64,000 bases of DNA from the NCBI RefSeq assembly GCF_006346395.1, contig NZ_VDMS01000001.1, positions 2,232,001 to 2,296,000 of the forward strand. The letters run 5' to 3'. Of this stretch, positions 8,725 through 17,032 are shown piece after piece. The translations under genes and the position numbers were made by a program. The notes beneath the pieces are model-generated. The model did no database searches and had not been told where the DNA came from. It saw only the letters and a list, made by a program, of their open reading frames with translations. This DNA comes from Nocardioides plantarum (GTDB lineage: Bacteria; Actinomycetota; Actinomycetes; Propionibacteriales; Nocardioidaceae). The first letter of the stretch is position 1; every line of letters starts with the position of its first letter.

Positions 8725-9650
8725 GCTCCCTGCCCATGGTCGTGCCCGAACCCGGCCTGCCCGCCGCCGTGACGATCTACGAGGTCGGCGCCCGCGACGG
8801 CCTGCAGAACGAGAAGGCGCTCGTGCCCGTCGAGGTCAAGGAGGAGTTCGTCCGCCGACTCCTGGCCGCCGGCCTGCCGATCGTCGAGGCGACCAGCTTC
8901 GTCCACCCGAGGTGGGTGCCCCAGCTGGCCGACGCGGCCGAGCTGATGACCCGCCTCGGGCCCGACGGCGTGGACCTGCCCGTCCTGGTCCCCAACGAGC
9001 GCGGCCTCGACCGCGCCCTCGAGCTGGGGCTGCGCCACGTCGCGATCTTCGGCTCGGCGACCGAGACCTTCGCCCGCAAGAACCTCAACCGCTCCTTCGA
9101 CGAGCAGTTCGCCATGTTCGAGCCCACCGTCGACCGGGCTCGCGCGGCCGGGCTCGACGTCCGCGCCTACGTGTCGATGTGCTTCGGCGACCCGTGGGAG
9201 GGCGCGGTACCGATCGAGCAGGTCGTCGCCGCGGGCACCCGCCTGCTCGACCTCGGCGCCTCCCAGCTCAGCCTCGGCGACACGATCGGTGTCGGCACGG
9301 CCGGTCACGTGACCGCGCTGGTCGCCGCCTTCGCGGCGGCGGGTGTCGGCGCGGACCGCCTGGCCCTGCACTTCCACGACACCTACGGCCAGGCGCTGTC
9401 CAACGTGCAGGCCGGCCTGCGCGCCGGCGTGACGACGTACGACGCCAGCGCGGGTGGCCTCGGCGGCTGCCCCTACGCCGAGAGCGCGACCGGCAACCTG
9501 GCCACCGAGGACCTCGTCTGGCTGCTCACCGGACTCGGCGTCGAGCACGGCGTCGACCTCGCCTCGCTCGTCGCGACGAGCACCTGGATGGCCGGTCACC
9601 TCGGCCGGGAGAGCCCGTCGGCCGTGGTGCGTGCCCTGGGTGGGGCGTGA
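8721..9650 (+). CDS. mvaB: Hydroxymethylglutaryl-CoA lyase
   Basis: 309 residues. TIM-barrel lyase of the HMGL-like family: YEVGARDGLQNEKALVPVEV at the N-terminus (catalytic Arg/Asp), SFVHPRWVPQLADAAELM, LALHFHDTYGQALSNV (metal-binding His pair) and GGLGGCPYAESATGN with the active-site Cys. It splits HMG-CoA to acetyl-CoA and acetoacetate, the last step of leucine catabolism, which fits the two carboxylase genes upstream. The GTG start overlaps the mccA stop (GTGA), implying translational coupling. No acyl-CoA dehydrogenase or enoyl-CoA hydratase for the remaining steps is present in the window. Confidence 0.92.
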   Translation: MSSLPMVVPEPGLPAAVTIYEVGARDGLQNEKALVPVEVKEEFVRRLLAAGLPIVEATSFVHPRWVPQLADAAELMTRLGPDGVDLPVLVPNERGLDRALELGLRHVAIFGSATETFARKNLNRSFDEQFAMFEPTVDRARAAGLDVRAYVSMCFGDPWEGAVPIEQVVAAGTRLLDLGASQLSLGDTIGVGTAGHVTALVAAFAAAGVGADRLALHFHDTYGQALSNVQAGLRAGVTTYDASAGGLGGCPYAESATGNLATEDLVWLLTGLGVEHGVDLASLVATSTWMAGHLGRESPSAVVRALGGA

Positions 9651-9669
9651 GCCGGGTGGTGCGCGGGCG

Positions 9670-10359
9670 CTACTGCTTGCGCAGCAGGAACTCCGACTCG
9701 GCGTAGTGGCCCACTCGGTAGGTCGCCCACCCGTCCGCGCCCATCCCGACGACCCCGCCCAGCCCGGGCACCCGGCGGCCGACCGTGGTCGCCAGCCGGC
9801 GTCCGGTCACCCGGGCGACCAGGTCGCGGGCCACCTCGGCCGACACGACCGCGTCGATGCTGGCGTCGTGCACGGGCGCGGTCGCCAGCGCCATCGGCGG
9901 CGCGGGCAGGGTCTGGGCGCGCACCAGACGGTTGACGGTGTCCTCGCCGAGGACCGTCACCAGGATCGCGTTGTGGACCCGCGGGTCGTCGAGGTCGTGG
10001 CCCCGTAGGTGGGCCACGGCCGCGACCATCCGGCACTGGATCAGCGCGATGCCGGTCAGGTTGGCCGGCACGGTCACCGCCATCGTGACCAGGCCGCCGA
10101 GGTTGGTGGCGAACCCGGACACCCCGGCGTAGCGGATGTGCTGGTCGACGACGTCCTTGACCGCCTTGTCGACGTGGCCGTCGTGGGCCTTCAGCGACTT
10201 CGCGGCTGCGTCCCGCGCGGCCGCCAGCGGTCCGACGCCGTCGATGGCACGGTGCAGCGCCTCGCGCACGAACGACGACGTGACTCCCGGCGCCAGGTCG
10301 GTGATCCGCGGCGCGAGCTGGCGGCCCAGCTGTCGGCCGACGTTGCGGGTCACTCCCAT
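9670..10359 (-). CDS. EcsC-like family protein
   Basis: 229 residues resembling the EcsC family: a conserved central stretch HIRYAGVSGFATNLGGLVTM and AVTVPANLTGIALIQCRMVA with two weakly hydrophobic segments, then AHLRGHDLDDPRVHNAILVT and a glycine-rich C-terminus (RVPGLGGVVGMGADGWATYR). The family has no established biochemical role; Bacillus EcsC lies with an ABC transporter, which is absent here. It follows the unknown gene upstream by 9 bp, so the two form an operon. TAGGAT lies 6 bp before the ATG on the minus strand, so it may also have its own leaderless promoter. Confidence 0.65.
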   Translation of the reverse strand: MGVTRNVGRQLGRQLAPRITDLAPGVTSSFVREALHRAIDGVGPLAAARDAAAKSLKAHDGHVDKAVKDVVDQHIRYAGVSGFATNLGGLVTMAVTVPANLTGIALIQCRMVAAVAHLRGHDLDDPRVHNAILVTVLGEDTVNRLVRAQTLPAPPMALATAPVHDASIDAVVSAEVARDLVARVTGRRLATTVGRRVPGLGGVVGMGADGWATYRVGHYAESEFLLRKQ

Positions 10360-10368
10360 GCCCCGATC

Positions 10369-10899
10369 CTAGGTGGCGCTCGGTGCCCAGCCCCGGATCC
10401 ACCACGGTCGACCGGGCCCGGTCGCGTAGCGTCGGTCGCGGAAGGTGTCGAACCAGCCTCCGGGCTCGGCCAGGGTCAGCCGCGAGTCGCCGTCGTCCAC
10501 CGTCACCGCGAGCAGGTCGGCGCCGGCAGTGACGAACCCGGCCGTCGTGGCCACGACGGGCAGCCGACCACCGCGCCGCTCGATCCGGACCCGGACCGCG
10601 ACGCGCGTGTAGGCCGAGAAGTCCCAGCCGGTCGAGAGCGTCTCGCTGATCTCGTGCAGTGGCGCCATGGCGTGGACGTCGCGACGGAGCACGAGCAGGT
10701 CCGGGGCAACCTGGTCCACCTCGTCCTCCTCGACGAAGGTCCGGCGCGCCAGCGCGTGGACCCGCACGGGGTCGTGGAGGAGCGCCTGTCCCGCTCGGAC
10801 GGGCTCGCCGGCCAGGCCACCGGCCAGGACCCGGCGCGCGTGCCGCCGGGTCAGCCCGCTCCACCGACCGAGCGCGGCCTCGGCCTCCCGCGACGTCAT
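10369..10899 (-). CDS. Hypothetical protein
   Basis: 176 residues from ATG 10899. The codon just upstream is GTG (10902), which lies 7 bp from a -10-like TAGCGT and is an equally good leaderless start. No family recognised. The protein is Arg-rich at the N-terminus (LTRRHARRVLAGGLAG), has an acidic stretch (FVEEDEVDQVAPDLL), then a probable beta-rich domain with alternating hydrophobic strands (TRVAVRVRIERRGGRLPVVA) and a Trp-rich end (RPWWIRGWAPS). No signal peptide or membrane segment. Co-directional with the EcsC-like gene 9 bp downstream. Confidence 0.6.
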   Translation of the reverse strand: MTSREAEAALGRWSGLTRRHARRVLAGGLAGEPVRAGQALLHDPVRVHALARRTFVEEDEVDQVAPDLLVLRRDVHAMAPLHEISETLSTGWDFSAYTRVAVRVRIERRGGRLPVVATTAGFVTAGADLLAVTVDDGDSRLTLAEPGGWFDTFRDRRYATGPGRPWWIRGWAPSAT

Positions 10900-11013
10900 C
10901 ACGGACCTCACGCTAGGAGCGAGGGGGGTCGTCGCGCTCGCCCCAACCGGCGGCCTGTGGACAAGGATGTGGGCGTGGTGGCCCGCCGAGGGGATGCCCA
11001 TGTCGAGCACTGA

Positions 11014-11041
11014 GGAGAGGGGTCCAGCTGGACCCCTCTCC
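11014..11041. promoter_or_regulatory. Perfect 28-bp palindrome in a divergent promoter region
   Basis: Arms GGAGAGGGGTCC (11014-11025) and its exact complement (11030-11041) flank a central AGCT; there are no mismatches over 28 bp. It lies between divergent genes starting at 10899 and 11092, about 50 bp upstream of aat. It could be an operator or extrude as a cruciform or hairpin. A terminator is unlikely, because both adjacent genes point away from it. Confidence 0.6.
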
Positions 11042-11091
11042 CCAGTGGTCGCAAGGCCCGGGCCGGGGCCCGCGACGGTACGGTCGGCCGC

Positions 11092-11808
11092 ATGCCCGTC
11101 GAGCCTCCGCCATCGCGCTGGCGGCTCGACCGGGCCCTCCACGACGAGGCCGGCGAGCCGCGCGCCGACCCCGAGGACGACCTGGTGGCCATGGGCGCTG
11201 ACCTGGAGCCCGGCACGGTGCTGGCGGCGTACCGCAGCGGGTTGTTCCCCATGCCGGTCGGCGGGTGGCGCGACCCCATGGGCTGGTGGTCGCCCGTACG
11301 CCGGGGGGTGCTGCCGCTCGACGGGCTGGTGGTGTCGCGGTCGCTGCGCCGGGCCTGCCGCGACTACGAGGTGCGCGTCGACACCGCGTTCGACGAGGTG
11401 CTGGCGGCCTGTGCCGACCCGCGGCGTCCGCACGGCTGGATCGACAAGCGGATCATCCGGACCTACACGGCGCTGCACGAGCTGGGGTGGGCGCACTCGG
11501 TGGAGGTATGGCGCGACGGACGGCTGGAGGGCGGGCTCTACGGCCTGGCGATCGGCGGGCTGTTCGCGGGGGAGTCGATGTTCCACCGCGCCCGCGACGC
11601 CTCCAAGGTCGCGCTGGTCGGCCTCGTCGACGTGCTGCGCGACGAGCACGCCGACGCCCGGTTGATCGACGTGCAGTGGGCGACGCCGCACCTGGAGTCG
11701 CTCGGGGTCCGCGAGATCGGCCGCGAGGACTACCTGGCCCGGCTTCCCGCGCTGCTCGACGTACCCCTGCCGGCCGCGTGGCGGCCCGGTGCGGCGGGGG
11801 AGCGCTGA
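11092..11808 (+). CDS. aat: Leucyl/phenylalanyl-tRNA--protein transferase
   Basis: 238 residues, normal for the family. Signatures are LVAMGADLEPGTVLAAYRSG followed by LFPMP, WWSPVRRGVLPLD, HGWIDKRIIRTYTALHELGW, SVEVWRDGRLEGGLYG and GGLFAGESMFHRARDASKVA. It moves Leu or Phe from tRNA to N-terminal Arg or Lys of proteins, marking them for ClpS/ClpAP degradation (N-degron pathway). TACGGT lies 7 bp before the ATG, suggesting a leaderless transcript. Its stop is one base from the end of the convergent rhodanese gene. Confidence 0.95.
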   Translation: MPVEPPPSRWRLDRALHDEAGEPRADPEDDLVAMGADLEPGTVLAAYRSGLFPMPVGGWRDPMGWWSPVRRGVLPLDGLVVSRSLRRACRDYEVRVDTAFDEVLAACADPRRPHGWIDKRIIRTYTALHELGWAHSVEVWRDGRLEGGLYGLAIGGLFAGESMFHRARDASKVALVGLVDVLRDEHADARLIDVQWATPHLESLGVREIGREDYLARLPALLDVPLPAAWRPGAAGER

Positions 11809-11809
11809 C

Positions 11810-12142
11810 TCAGACGACCTGCGGCGGCGCGTCGCCCTCGGCGACCATCGGGCGCCGGGCGGCCTCCCACTCGAGCATCCCGCCGTCGAGGTTGACCACG
11901 TCGTAGCCCTGCTGGGCCAGCCAGGCGGTCGCCTGGCCCGAGCGGCCGCCGACCTTGCAGACCACGAGTGTCTGCCCGGCGGGCACCTCGTCGAGCCGCT
12001 GCGGCAGCTCGCCCAGCGGTACGTGCACAGCACCCTCGATGTGCCCGGCGTCCCACTCGAAGCCCTCGCGGACGTCGAGGACGGTGAGGTCCGCGGGGAG
12101 CGGGTCGGGCACGCCGGACAGGGCGACGGTGGGGACGTTCAT
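11810..12142 (-). CDS. Rhodanese-like sulfurtransferase
   Basis: 110 residues, a single rhodanese domain: LTVLDVREGFEWDAGHIEGA, VHVPLGELP and the active-site loop LVVCKVGGRSGQA with catalytic Cys about 62. It is likely a cytoplasmic sulfur-carrier transferase. The ATG at 12142 is chosen because a -10-like TAGGCA lies 7 bp upstream and the family begins close to here; longer in-frame extensions run into the MerR gene. Confidence 0.9.
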   Translation of the reverse strand: MNVPTVALSGVPDPLPADLTVLDVREGFEWDAGHIEGAVHVPLGELPQRLDEVPAGQTLVVCKVGGRSGQATAWLAQQGYDVVNLDGGMLEWEAARRPMVAEGDAPPQVV

Positions 12143-12155
12143 GGGGTCGTGCCTA

Positions 12156-12545
12156 TCACGGTGCCGGTGGCGGGTCGACGATCCGGCCGCCGAGCAGGTC
12201 GAGGAACTCGTCGGCCATCTCGACCTGGCGCACCAGCGTGAGGCGCCGTCGTACGGCGTCCTCGCGGACCTCGTCGAGGCGGGCACGGGCCTCCCGGGCG
12301 ACCGCGGGGGTGACGTCGGCAGCGCCGAGGGTCTCCACGTCGGCCATGACCGCCTTCATCTCGTCGATGCTGAACCCCAGCGGCTTCATCCGCCGGATGA
12401 CCAGGATCCGCTCGACGTCGTCCTCGGTGTAGAGGCGGAACCCGCCCTCGCTGCGCCCCGACGGGTGCAGGAGGCCGACCTCCTCCCAGTGCCGCAGGCT
12501 GCGCAGGGAGAGCTCGGTGCGCGCCGCGACCTCGCCGATGTGCAT
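12156..12545 (-). CDS. MerR family transcriptional regulator
   Basis: 129 residues. The N-terminal MerR domain reads MHIGEVAARTELSLRSLRHW, EEVGLLHPSGRSEGGFRLYT and EDDVERILVIRRMKPLGFSI, followed by a dimerisation helix. There is no Cys-rich metal site or large effector domain, so the ligand is unclear. It is divergent from the SulP gene and probably controls it. The GTG at 12569 is an alternative start that would add 8 residues. Confidence 0.88.
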   Translation of the reverse strand: MHIGEVAARTELSLRSLRHWEEVGLLHPSGRSEGGFRLYTEDDVERILVIRRMKPLGFSIDEMKAVMADVETLGAADVTPAVAREARARLDEVREDAVRRRLTLVRQVEMADEFLDLLGGRIVDPPPAP

Positions 12546-12665
12546 GACGGCCTCGTCGCCCACGGTGACTCGCCTCTCGTCGTCCTGGATCACAACTCTA
12601 ACCTCACGTAAGGGTAGGGTTCCGGTGGCGCCGACCCACGGCGCCACCCACCCGAACGGAGCCCA

Positions 12666-14192
12666 GTGTCCACCACGCCGATCCCCGCCCCGGGGGCCAA
12701 GCCCCCGGTCGCCCCCGAGGCGTCGGTCCGCGCAGCGCTCCGCTCCCCCCGGCTGCTGCGCACCGAGGTCCTCGCCGGGCTCGTCGTCGCGCTCGCACTG
12801 ATCCCCGAGGCGATCTCGTTCTCGATCATCGCCGGGGTCGACCCGCGCATCGGGCTGTTCGCCGCGTTCACGATGGCGGTGTCCATCTCGTTCCTCGGCG
12901 GGCGGCCGGCGATGATCTCGGCCGCGACCGGCGCCGTCGCCCTGGTCATCGCGCCGGTGATGCGCGACCACGGCTACGACTACCTCGTCGCCACGGTGCT
13001 GCTCGGCGGCGTGATCCAGGTCGGCCTCGGCCTGGGCGGGTTCGGCCGGCTGATGCGGTTCATCCCCCGCTCGGTGATGGTCGGGTTCGTCAACGCCCTG
13101 GCCATCCTGATCTTCCTGGCGCAGCTGCCCTACCTGGTCGACGTGCCGTGGCTGGTCTACCCGATGGTCGCCGTCGGCATCGCCGTCATGGTCGGCCTGC
13201 CGCGGGTCACCCGGGCCGTCCCGGCCCCGCTGGTCGCCATCGTCGCCCTGACCGGGTTCACCGTCCTGGCCGCGCTCAACGTGCCCGACGTGGGTGACGA
13301 GGGGGAGCTGCCCGACAGCCTGCCGTCGCTGTTCGTGCCCGACGTGCCCTTCGACCTCCACACGCTCGGGATCATCGCGCCGTACGCCGTCGCGATGGCC
13401 CTGGTCGGCCTGCTGGAGTCGCTGCTCACCGCCAAGCTGGTCGACGACATCACCGACACCCCCTCCGACAAGACCCGCGAGTCCTGGGGCCAGGGGGTCT
13501 CCAACGTCATCACCGGCCTCTTCGGCGGCATGGGCGGCTGCGCGATGATCGGCCAGACGATGATCAACGTGAAGGTGTCCGGTGCGCGCACCCGCATCTC
13601 GACGTTCCTCGCCGGGGTCTTCCTGTTGGTCCTCGTGGTCGGGTTCGGCGACGTCGTCGCCATCATCCCGATGGCTGCGCTGGTCGCGGTGATGATCATG
13701 GTCTCCGTCGGGACGTTCGACTGGCACTCGATCCAGCCCGCGACCCTGCGCCGGATGCCGAGGTCCGAGACCGTGGTCATGCTCGCCACCGTCGCGGTCA
13801 CCGTCGCGTTCGAGAACCTCGCGATCGGCGTCGTCGTCGGGGTCCTGGTCGCGATGACCCTGTTCGCGCGCCGGGTCGCGCACCTCACCGAGACCCGCCG
13901 CGAGGTCGTCGAGCACCGCGACGGCGGGCCGACCGCCGTCTACCGGGTCACCGGCGAGCTGTTCTTCGCCTCCTCCAACGACCTCTACACCCAGTTCCAG
14001 TACGCCGACGACCCCGATCGCGTCGTCATCGACCTCACCGACTCCCACATCTGGGATGCCTCCACCGTCGCCTCGCTGGACGCCATCACCACCAAGTACG
14101 CCCGCAAGGGCAAGACCGTCGAGATCGTCGGCCTCAACGAGGCGAGCGCCGAGCGGCACGAGCGGCTCACCGGCCAGCTGCCGTCCTCCTGA
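12666..14192 (+). CDS. SulP family anion transporter with STAS domain
   Basis: 508 residues. About 12 membrane segments, beginning with LRTEVLAGLVVALALIPEAI and including the conserved GLFAAFTMAVSISFLGGRPA and SAATGAVALVIAPVM. The C-terminal STAS domain is cytoplasmic (VTGELFFASSNDLYTQF, VVIDLTDSHIWDASTVASLD). SulP proteins move sulfate, bicarbonate or other anions; the substrate cannot be read here. The start is GTG 12666 with GGAG 8 bp upstream. The divergent MerR gene and an imperfect inverted repeat (TAACCT about 12599, AGGGTA about 12611) suggest regulation. Confidence 0.9.
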   Translation: MSTTPIPAPGAKPPVAPEASVRAALRSPRLLRTEVLAGLVVALALIPEAISFSIIAGVDPRIGLFAAFTMAVSISFLGGRPAMISAATGAVALVIAPVMRDHGYDYLVATVLLGGVIQVGLGLGGFGRLMRFIPRSVMVGFVNALAILIFLAQLPYLVDVPWLVYPMVAVGIAVMVGLPRVTRAVPAPLVAIVALTGFTVLAALNVPDVGDEGELPDSLPSLFVPDVPFDLHTLGIIAPYAVAMALVGLLESLLTAKLVDDITDTPSDKTRESWGQGVSNVITGLFGGMGGCAMIGQTMINVKVSGARTRISTFLAGVFLLVLVVGFGDVVAIIPMAALVAVMIMVSVGTFDWHSIQPATLRRMPRSETVVMLATVAVTVAFENLAIGVVVGVLVAMTLFARRVAHLTETRREVVEHRDGGPTAVYRVTGELFFASSNDLYTQFQYADDPDRVVIDLTDSHIWDASTVASLDAITTKYARKGKTVEIVGLNEASAERHERLTGQLPSS

Positions 14193-14196
14193 CGGG

Positions 14197-15063
14197 CTAC
14201 TTGAGGAACTTGCTGGTCCGCCGGTCGGCCAGCGGCTTGCCGCCGGTCTGGCAGGTGGGGCAGTACTGCAGGGACGAGTCGGCGAACGACACCTCGCGCA
14301 CCGTGTCGCCGCACACCGGGCAGGCCTTGCCGGTCTGGCCGTGGACGGACAGGTTGCTCTTCTTCTCGCTCTTGAGCTCGCTCGCGGCCAGGCCGCGCGA
14401 GCGCTCCACGGCGGCCCCGACGGTGTCGCGGATCGCGGCGTAGAGCACGTCGAGGTCGGCCTCGACGATGCCGTTGGCCGGCCGGTAGGGCGACATCTTG
14501 GCCGCGTGCAGGATCTCGTCGGAGTAGGCGTTGCCGATGCCGGCGATGGTGCCCTGGTGACGCAGCACGCCCTTGATCTGCTTGCGCCCCTCCCGCTCGA
14601 GGATCGCGGCGAGCACGGCCGGCGTGAACTCGTCCGCGAGCGGGTCGGGCCCGAGGCTGGCGATGCCGGGCACGTCGAGGGGGTCGCGGACGACGTACAT
14701 CGCCAGGCTCTTCTTGGTGCCGGCCTCGGTGACGTCGAGCCCGGTGTCGTCGTCGAGGACGATGCGCACGGCGAGCCCGCTCTTGCTGTTGGGGCGCGGC
14801 GGCAGCGCCGGCACCTCGTCCTTCCAGCGGATCCAGCCCGCGCGGGCCAGGTGGAAGATCACGTGCAGTCCCGAGGCCTCGATGTCGAGGAACTTGCCGT
14901 GCCGGGTCACGTCGTCGACCAGCGTGCCGACCAGCGCCGAGACCGGCGGGTCGTAGGTCTTCAGCGCGCTGAACGCCGCCAGGTGCACCGCCGCGAACGC
15001 CCGACCCTCGAGCCGGCCCTTGAGATCGAGGGCCAGCGCTTCGACCTCGGGCAGCTCCGGCAT
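14197..15063 (-). CDS. Fpg/Nei family DNA glycosylase
   Basis: 288 residues. It starts MPELPEVEALALDLKGRLEG; Pro2 and Glu3 are the catalytic N-terminus after Met removal. VTRHGKFLDIEASGL carries the conserved beta-hairpin Lys. The H2TH region is GVLRHQGTIAGIGNAYSDEI. The C-terminal zinc finger is C-X2-C-X16-C-X2-C (CPVCG ... YCPTCQ). It removes oxidised bases and nicks the abasic site. The extended C-terminus after the finger (GGKPLADRRTSKFLK) fits actinobacterial Fpg/Nei paralogues better than classical MutM, so no symbol is given. TAAACT lies 6 bp before the ATG. Confidence 0.92.
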   Translation of the reverse strand: MPELPEVEALALDLKGRLEGRAFAAVHLAAFSALKTYDPPVSALVGTLVDDVTRHGKFLDIEASGLHVIFHLARAGWIRWKDEVPALPPRPNSKSGLAVRIVLDDDTGLDVTEAGTKKSLAMYVVRDPLDVPGIASLGPDPLADEFTPAVLAAILEREGRKQIKGVLRHQGTIAGIGNAYSDEILHAAKMSPYRPANGIVEADLDVLYAAIRDTVGAAVERSRGLAASELKSEKKSNLSVHGQTGKACPVCGDTVREVSFADSSLQYCPTCQTGGKPLADRRTSKFLK

Positions 15064-15115
15064 GGGGCGAGTTTAGGTCGCACCGCAGACAACCCGGGCC
15101 GTCTCGGAGCATGAT

Positions 15116-15343
15116 GTGGAGATGACGGCCGCCTCGATCTTCCTCGACCCCCGGGGCGACGACCGCGCGCTGCGCGTCTCGTGGCACGAGGACCGGGGCG
15201 TCGTGGTCCTCTCGCTGTGGCGCGACGCGGTGTGCGCGGCGACCTTCCGCCTGGGCGTCGACGAGGTCCCCGACCTCATCGCCCTGCTCCGCGACGGCCT
15301 CGACGTCGCCTTCCAGCACGCCCGCGTCGCCAAGACCGCCTGA
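15116..15343 (+). CDS. Conserved small hypothetical protein
   Basis: 75 residues from GTG 15116; ATG 15122 is also possible. Sequence: TAASIFLDPRGDDRALRVSW, then HEDRGVVVLSLWRDAVCAAT, then FRLGVDEVPDLIALLRDGL. It looks like a small beta-beta-beta-alpha fold. No function is known to me. It starts divergently from the DNA glycosylase. Its stop codon lies inside the first unit of a 36-bp tandem repeat, so repeat insertion has shaped its 3' end. Confidence 0.6.
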   Translation: MEMTAASIFLDPRGDDRALRVSWHEDRGVVVLSLWRDAVCAATFRLGVDEVPDLIALLRDGLDVAFQHARVAKTA

Positions 15344-15424
15344 CCCCACGTCGGTCGAGGAAGGCGCGCCAGCACCTGACCCCACGTCGGTCGAGGAAGG
15401 CGCGCTAGCGCCTGTCTCGAGACC
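15339..15424 (+). repeat. Tandem 36-bp REP-like repeat
   Basis: Two units (15339-15374 and 15375-15410), each beginning CCTGACCCCACGTCGGTCGA and ending in GCGCGCCAGCA or GCGCGCTAGCG, followed by CCTGTCTCGAGACC. The ends GGTCGAGGAAGGCGCG and TCTCGAGACC recall the REP-B family elsewhere in the window. Confidence 0.75.
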
Positions 15425-15444
15425 ACCGCAGCATCAGCACGACC

Positions 15445-16479
15445 TCACCGCAGGACCCCCGGCCCCCCGTCGTCGTCGAGCCACCCCTCACCGTCGTCGT
15501 AGAGGTCGCGCTCGCCCTCGACCCGCTCCTCGTCCGTACGCCGTCCGCCGCGACCACCCGCCCCGCCGACGCCGACGCCACCACGACCCCCCGCACCACC
15601 ACGTCCGCCGCGACCACCACCCCCGCGACCGCCGACGCCACCGGCCCCGCCGCCACCGAGCACCCCGCCCGACGCGGACGTGCCACCCGCGCCGATGGGT
15701 CGGACGCCGCTCGTGCCCGTCGTACCCCGGGCGGCGGCGCGCGCACCGGCCACCGCCCCGACCCCGCCGAGTACGGCGCCTCCGAGGGCACCGGGGTTGA
15801 TCGAGGACGGCGGCGCCCCGAGCCCCGACGGCGGGACGCCCGGCGTCATGGCCCCGGGCGAGGCCGGACCGCCGAGCGGGCCCTGCGGCGTCATCTCCTG
15901 GTCGTCGAGGTCCGCGTCGGGGTCGATCGACGGGTCGAGTGGCGGGTCGGGGCGGTCGGTGACCGGCGTCCACCACGTGGGCGGGGGTACGTCGATCGGC
16001 CCCGGGCCGACGACCTGGATCGGCGTACGCCGGGGGTCCTCGCCGACGTCGATGCTCTTCATCACCGCGATGCCCTGGCGCAGCGCGGACTCCTGGCTGT
16101 CGGCCATCTGACGCGAGCCCTCCTCGCGCCACACGGCGTGGGTGCCGGCGGCGTCGTCGGGGTGGTCACGGTCGAGACGACGCTTCTCCTCCTGGTGGGC
16201 GCGCGTGGCGTCGGCGATGTAGCCGAGCGCCTCCCCACCACGGCGCAGGTCACGGGCCTTGACCCGCAGCACGTCGGAGGCGCGCGCCATGGCGACCGCC
16301 ATCGAGGGCCCGGTCTGCCCGCCGATGTCGGCCTGGCGTGACCCGATGGCGTCGATGCGCTCGGCGGCCTCCTCGAGGACTTGTGCGCAGCGCTCCCACT
16401 CGTGGGCGTTGCGTTCGATCCGGCGCGGGTGGGCGCGCTCGACGGCGAGCATCGCCCGCATCACGTGGTGGCCGCTCAC
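15445..16479 (-). CDS. Possible ESX/type VII-like protein with Gly-rich tail
   Basis: 344 residues from GTG 16479, which overlaps the upstream stop (GTGA). Residues 1-110 are helical and charged (IERNAHEWERCAQVLEEAAE, MAVAMARASDVLRVKARDLR), of the length and pattern of WXG100/ESX-type helical hairpins. The middle is proline-rich (PIDVPPPTWW, RPDPPLDPSIDPDAD). Residues about 225-315 are very Gly/Arg-rich (repeated GGRGG), and the tail is acidic (DLYDDGEGWLDDDGG). No signal peptide. Function unknown; a secreted or surface partner of the preceding gene is inference only. No ESX ATPase (EccC) gene is nearby. Confidence 0.6.
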   Translation of the reverse strand: MSGHHVMRAMLAVERAHPRRIERNAHEWERCAQVLEEAAERIDAIGSRQADIGGQTGPSMAVAMARASDVLRVKARDLRRGGEALGYIADATRAHQEEKRRLDRDHPDDAAGTHAVWREEGSRQMADSQESALRQGIAVMKSIDVGEDPRRTPIQVVGPGPIDVPPPTWWTPVTDRPDPPLDPSIDPDADLDDQEMTPQGPLGGPASPGAMTPGVPPSGLGAPPSSINPGALGGAVLGGVGAVAGARAAARGTTGTSGVRPIGAGGTSASGGVLGGGGAGGVGGRGGGGRGGRGGAGGRGGVGVGGAGGRGGRRTDEERVEGERDLYDDGEGWLDDDGGPGVLR

Positions 16480-16925
16480 GACACGACCCCGGTGATCCGG
16501 GCCCGCACCGCGGCGAGCTGCTCCTCGGTCGTCGCCTCCACGCGGCGTACCTCCTCGCGGAACGTCGACAGCGCGACGTGGTGCTGGGCCAGCGCGTCGA
16601 GCGCCTGGTCGAGGGCCTGCTGCACGCGAACCTGGGCGCGCACGGTGTGCCGCGCCATCCGTTCGCCCTCGCGGGTGCCGCCGAAGACGTCGGGGTCGAT
16701 CCACTGCGGCGCGCCGGTCGACACCTGGCGGCCGGCGTCGTCGAGCACGTCGAGCAGCTGGGCGACCACCGACTCCTGCAGCTGCAGGTCCTCGAGCTGG
16801 GCCCGCGCTGCGGCGTCGTCGACCACGGGGATGGCCGGGGCGACCGGCATGACGGGCGTGACGGGGGTGGCCGGTACGACGGGCGGCGGGGTCGTCCCGA
16901 GGGGCGGCTGCAGGGGCTGGCTCAT
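16476..16925 (-). CDS. Hypothetical helical protein paired with the Gly-rich protein
   Basis: 149 residues. The ATG at 16925 is preceded by GAGGAG. The N-terminal 35 residues are Pro/Val-rich (TTPPPVVPATPVTPVMPVAP). The rest is a long helical region with heptad-like spacing (ARAQLEDLQLQESVVAQLLD; VRVQQALDQALDALAQHHVA; FREEVRRVEATTEEQLAAVR). A central PQWIDPDVFGG turn could act like the W-x-G turn of helical hairpins. Overlap with the next gene shows an operon and probable stoichiometric partners. Function unknown. Confidence 0.55.
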   Translation of the reverse strand: MSQPLQPPLGTTPPPVVPATPVTPVMPVAPAIPVVDDAAARAQLEDLQLQESVVAQLLDVLDDAGRQVSTGAPQWIDPDVFGGTREGERMARHTVRAQVRVQQALDQALDALAQHHVALSTFREEVRRVEATTEEQLAAVRARITGVVS

Positions 16926-17032
16926 GGCACTCCTCGTGATCCGGGACGGTCCCGGTCGGCGTACCCCGTGACGTGCGTCGCAAACGGACGCGGACGCCCC
17001 GGCGCTGGGTGCGGTCGGGCACGATGTGCGCC

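Noticed and set aside
6652..9599. Long minus-strand ORFs over mccA and the HMG-CoA lyase gene
   Set aside because: Antisense shadow frames; His/Arg/Asp/Gly-rich, with no domain and no ribosome-binding site.
12156..14159. Long minus-strand ORF (667 aa) across SulP
   Set aside because: Only its last 129 residues (MerR) have natural composition; the rest is the Asp/Arg/Gly-rich antisense of the SulP gene, a common artefact of high GC.
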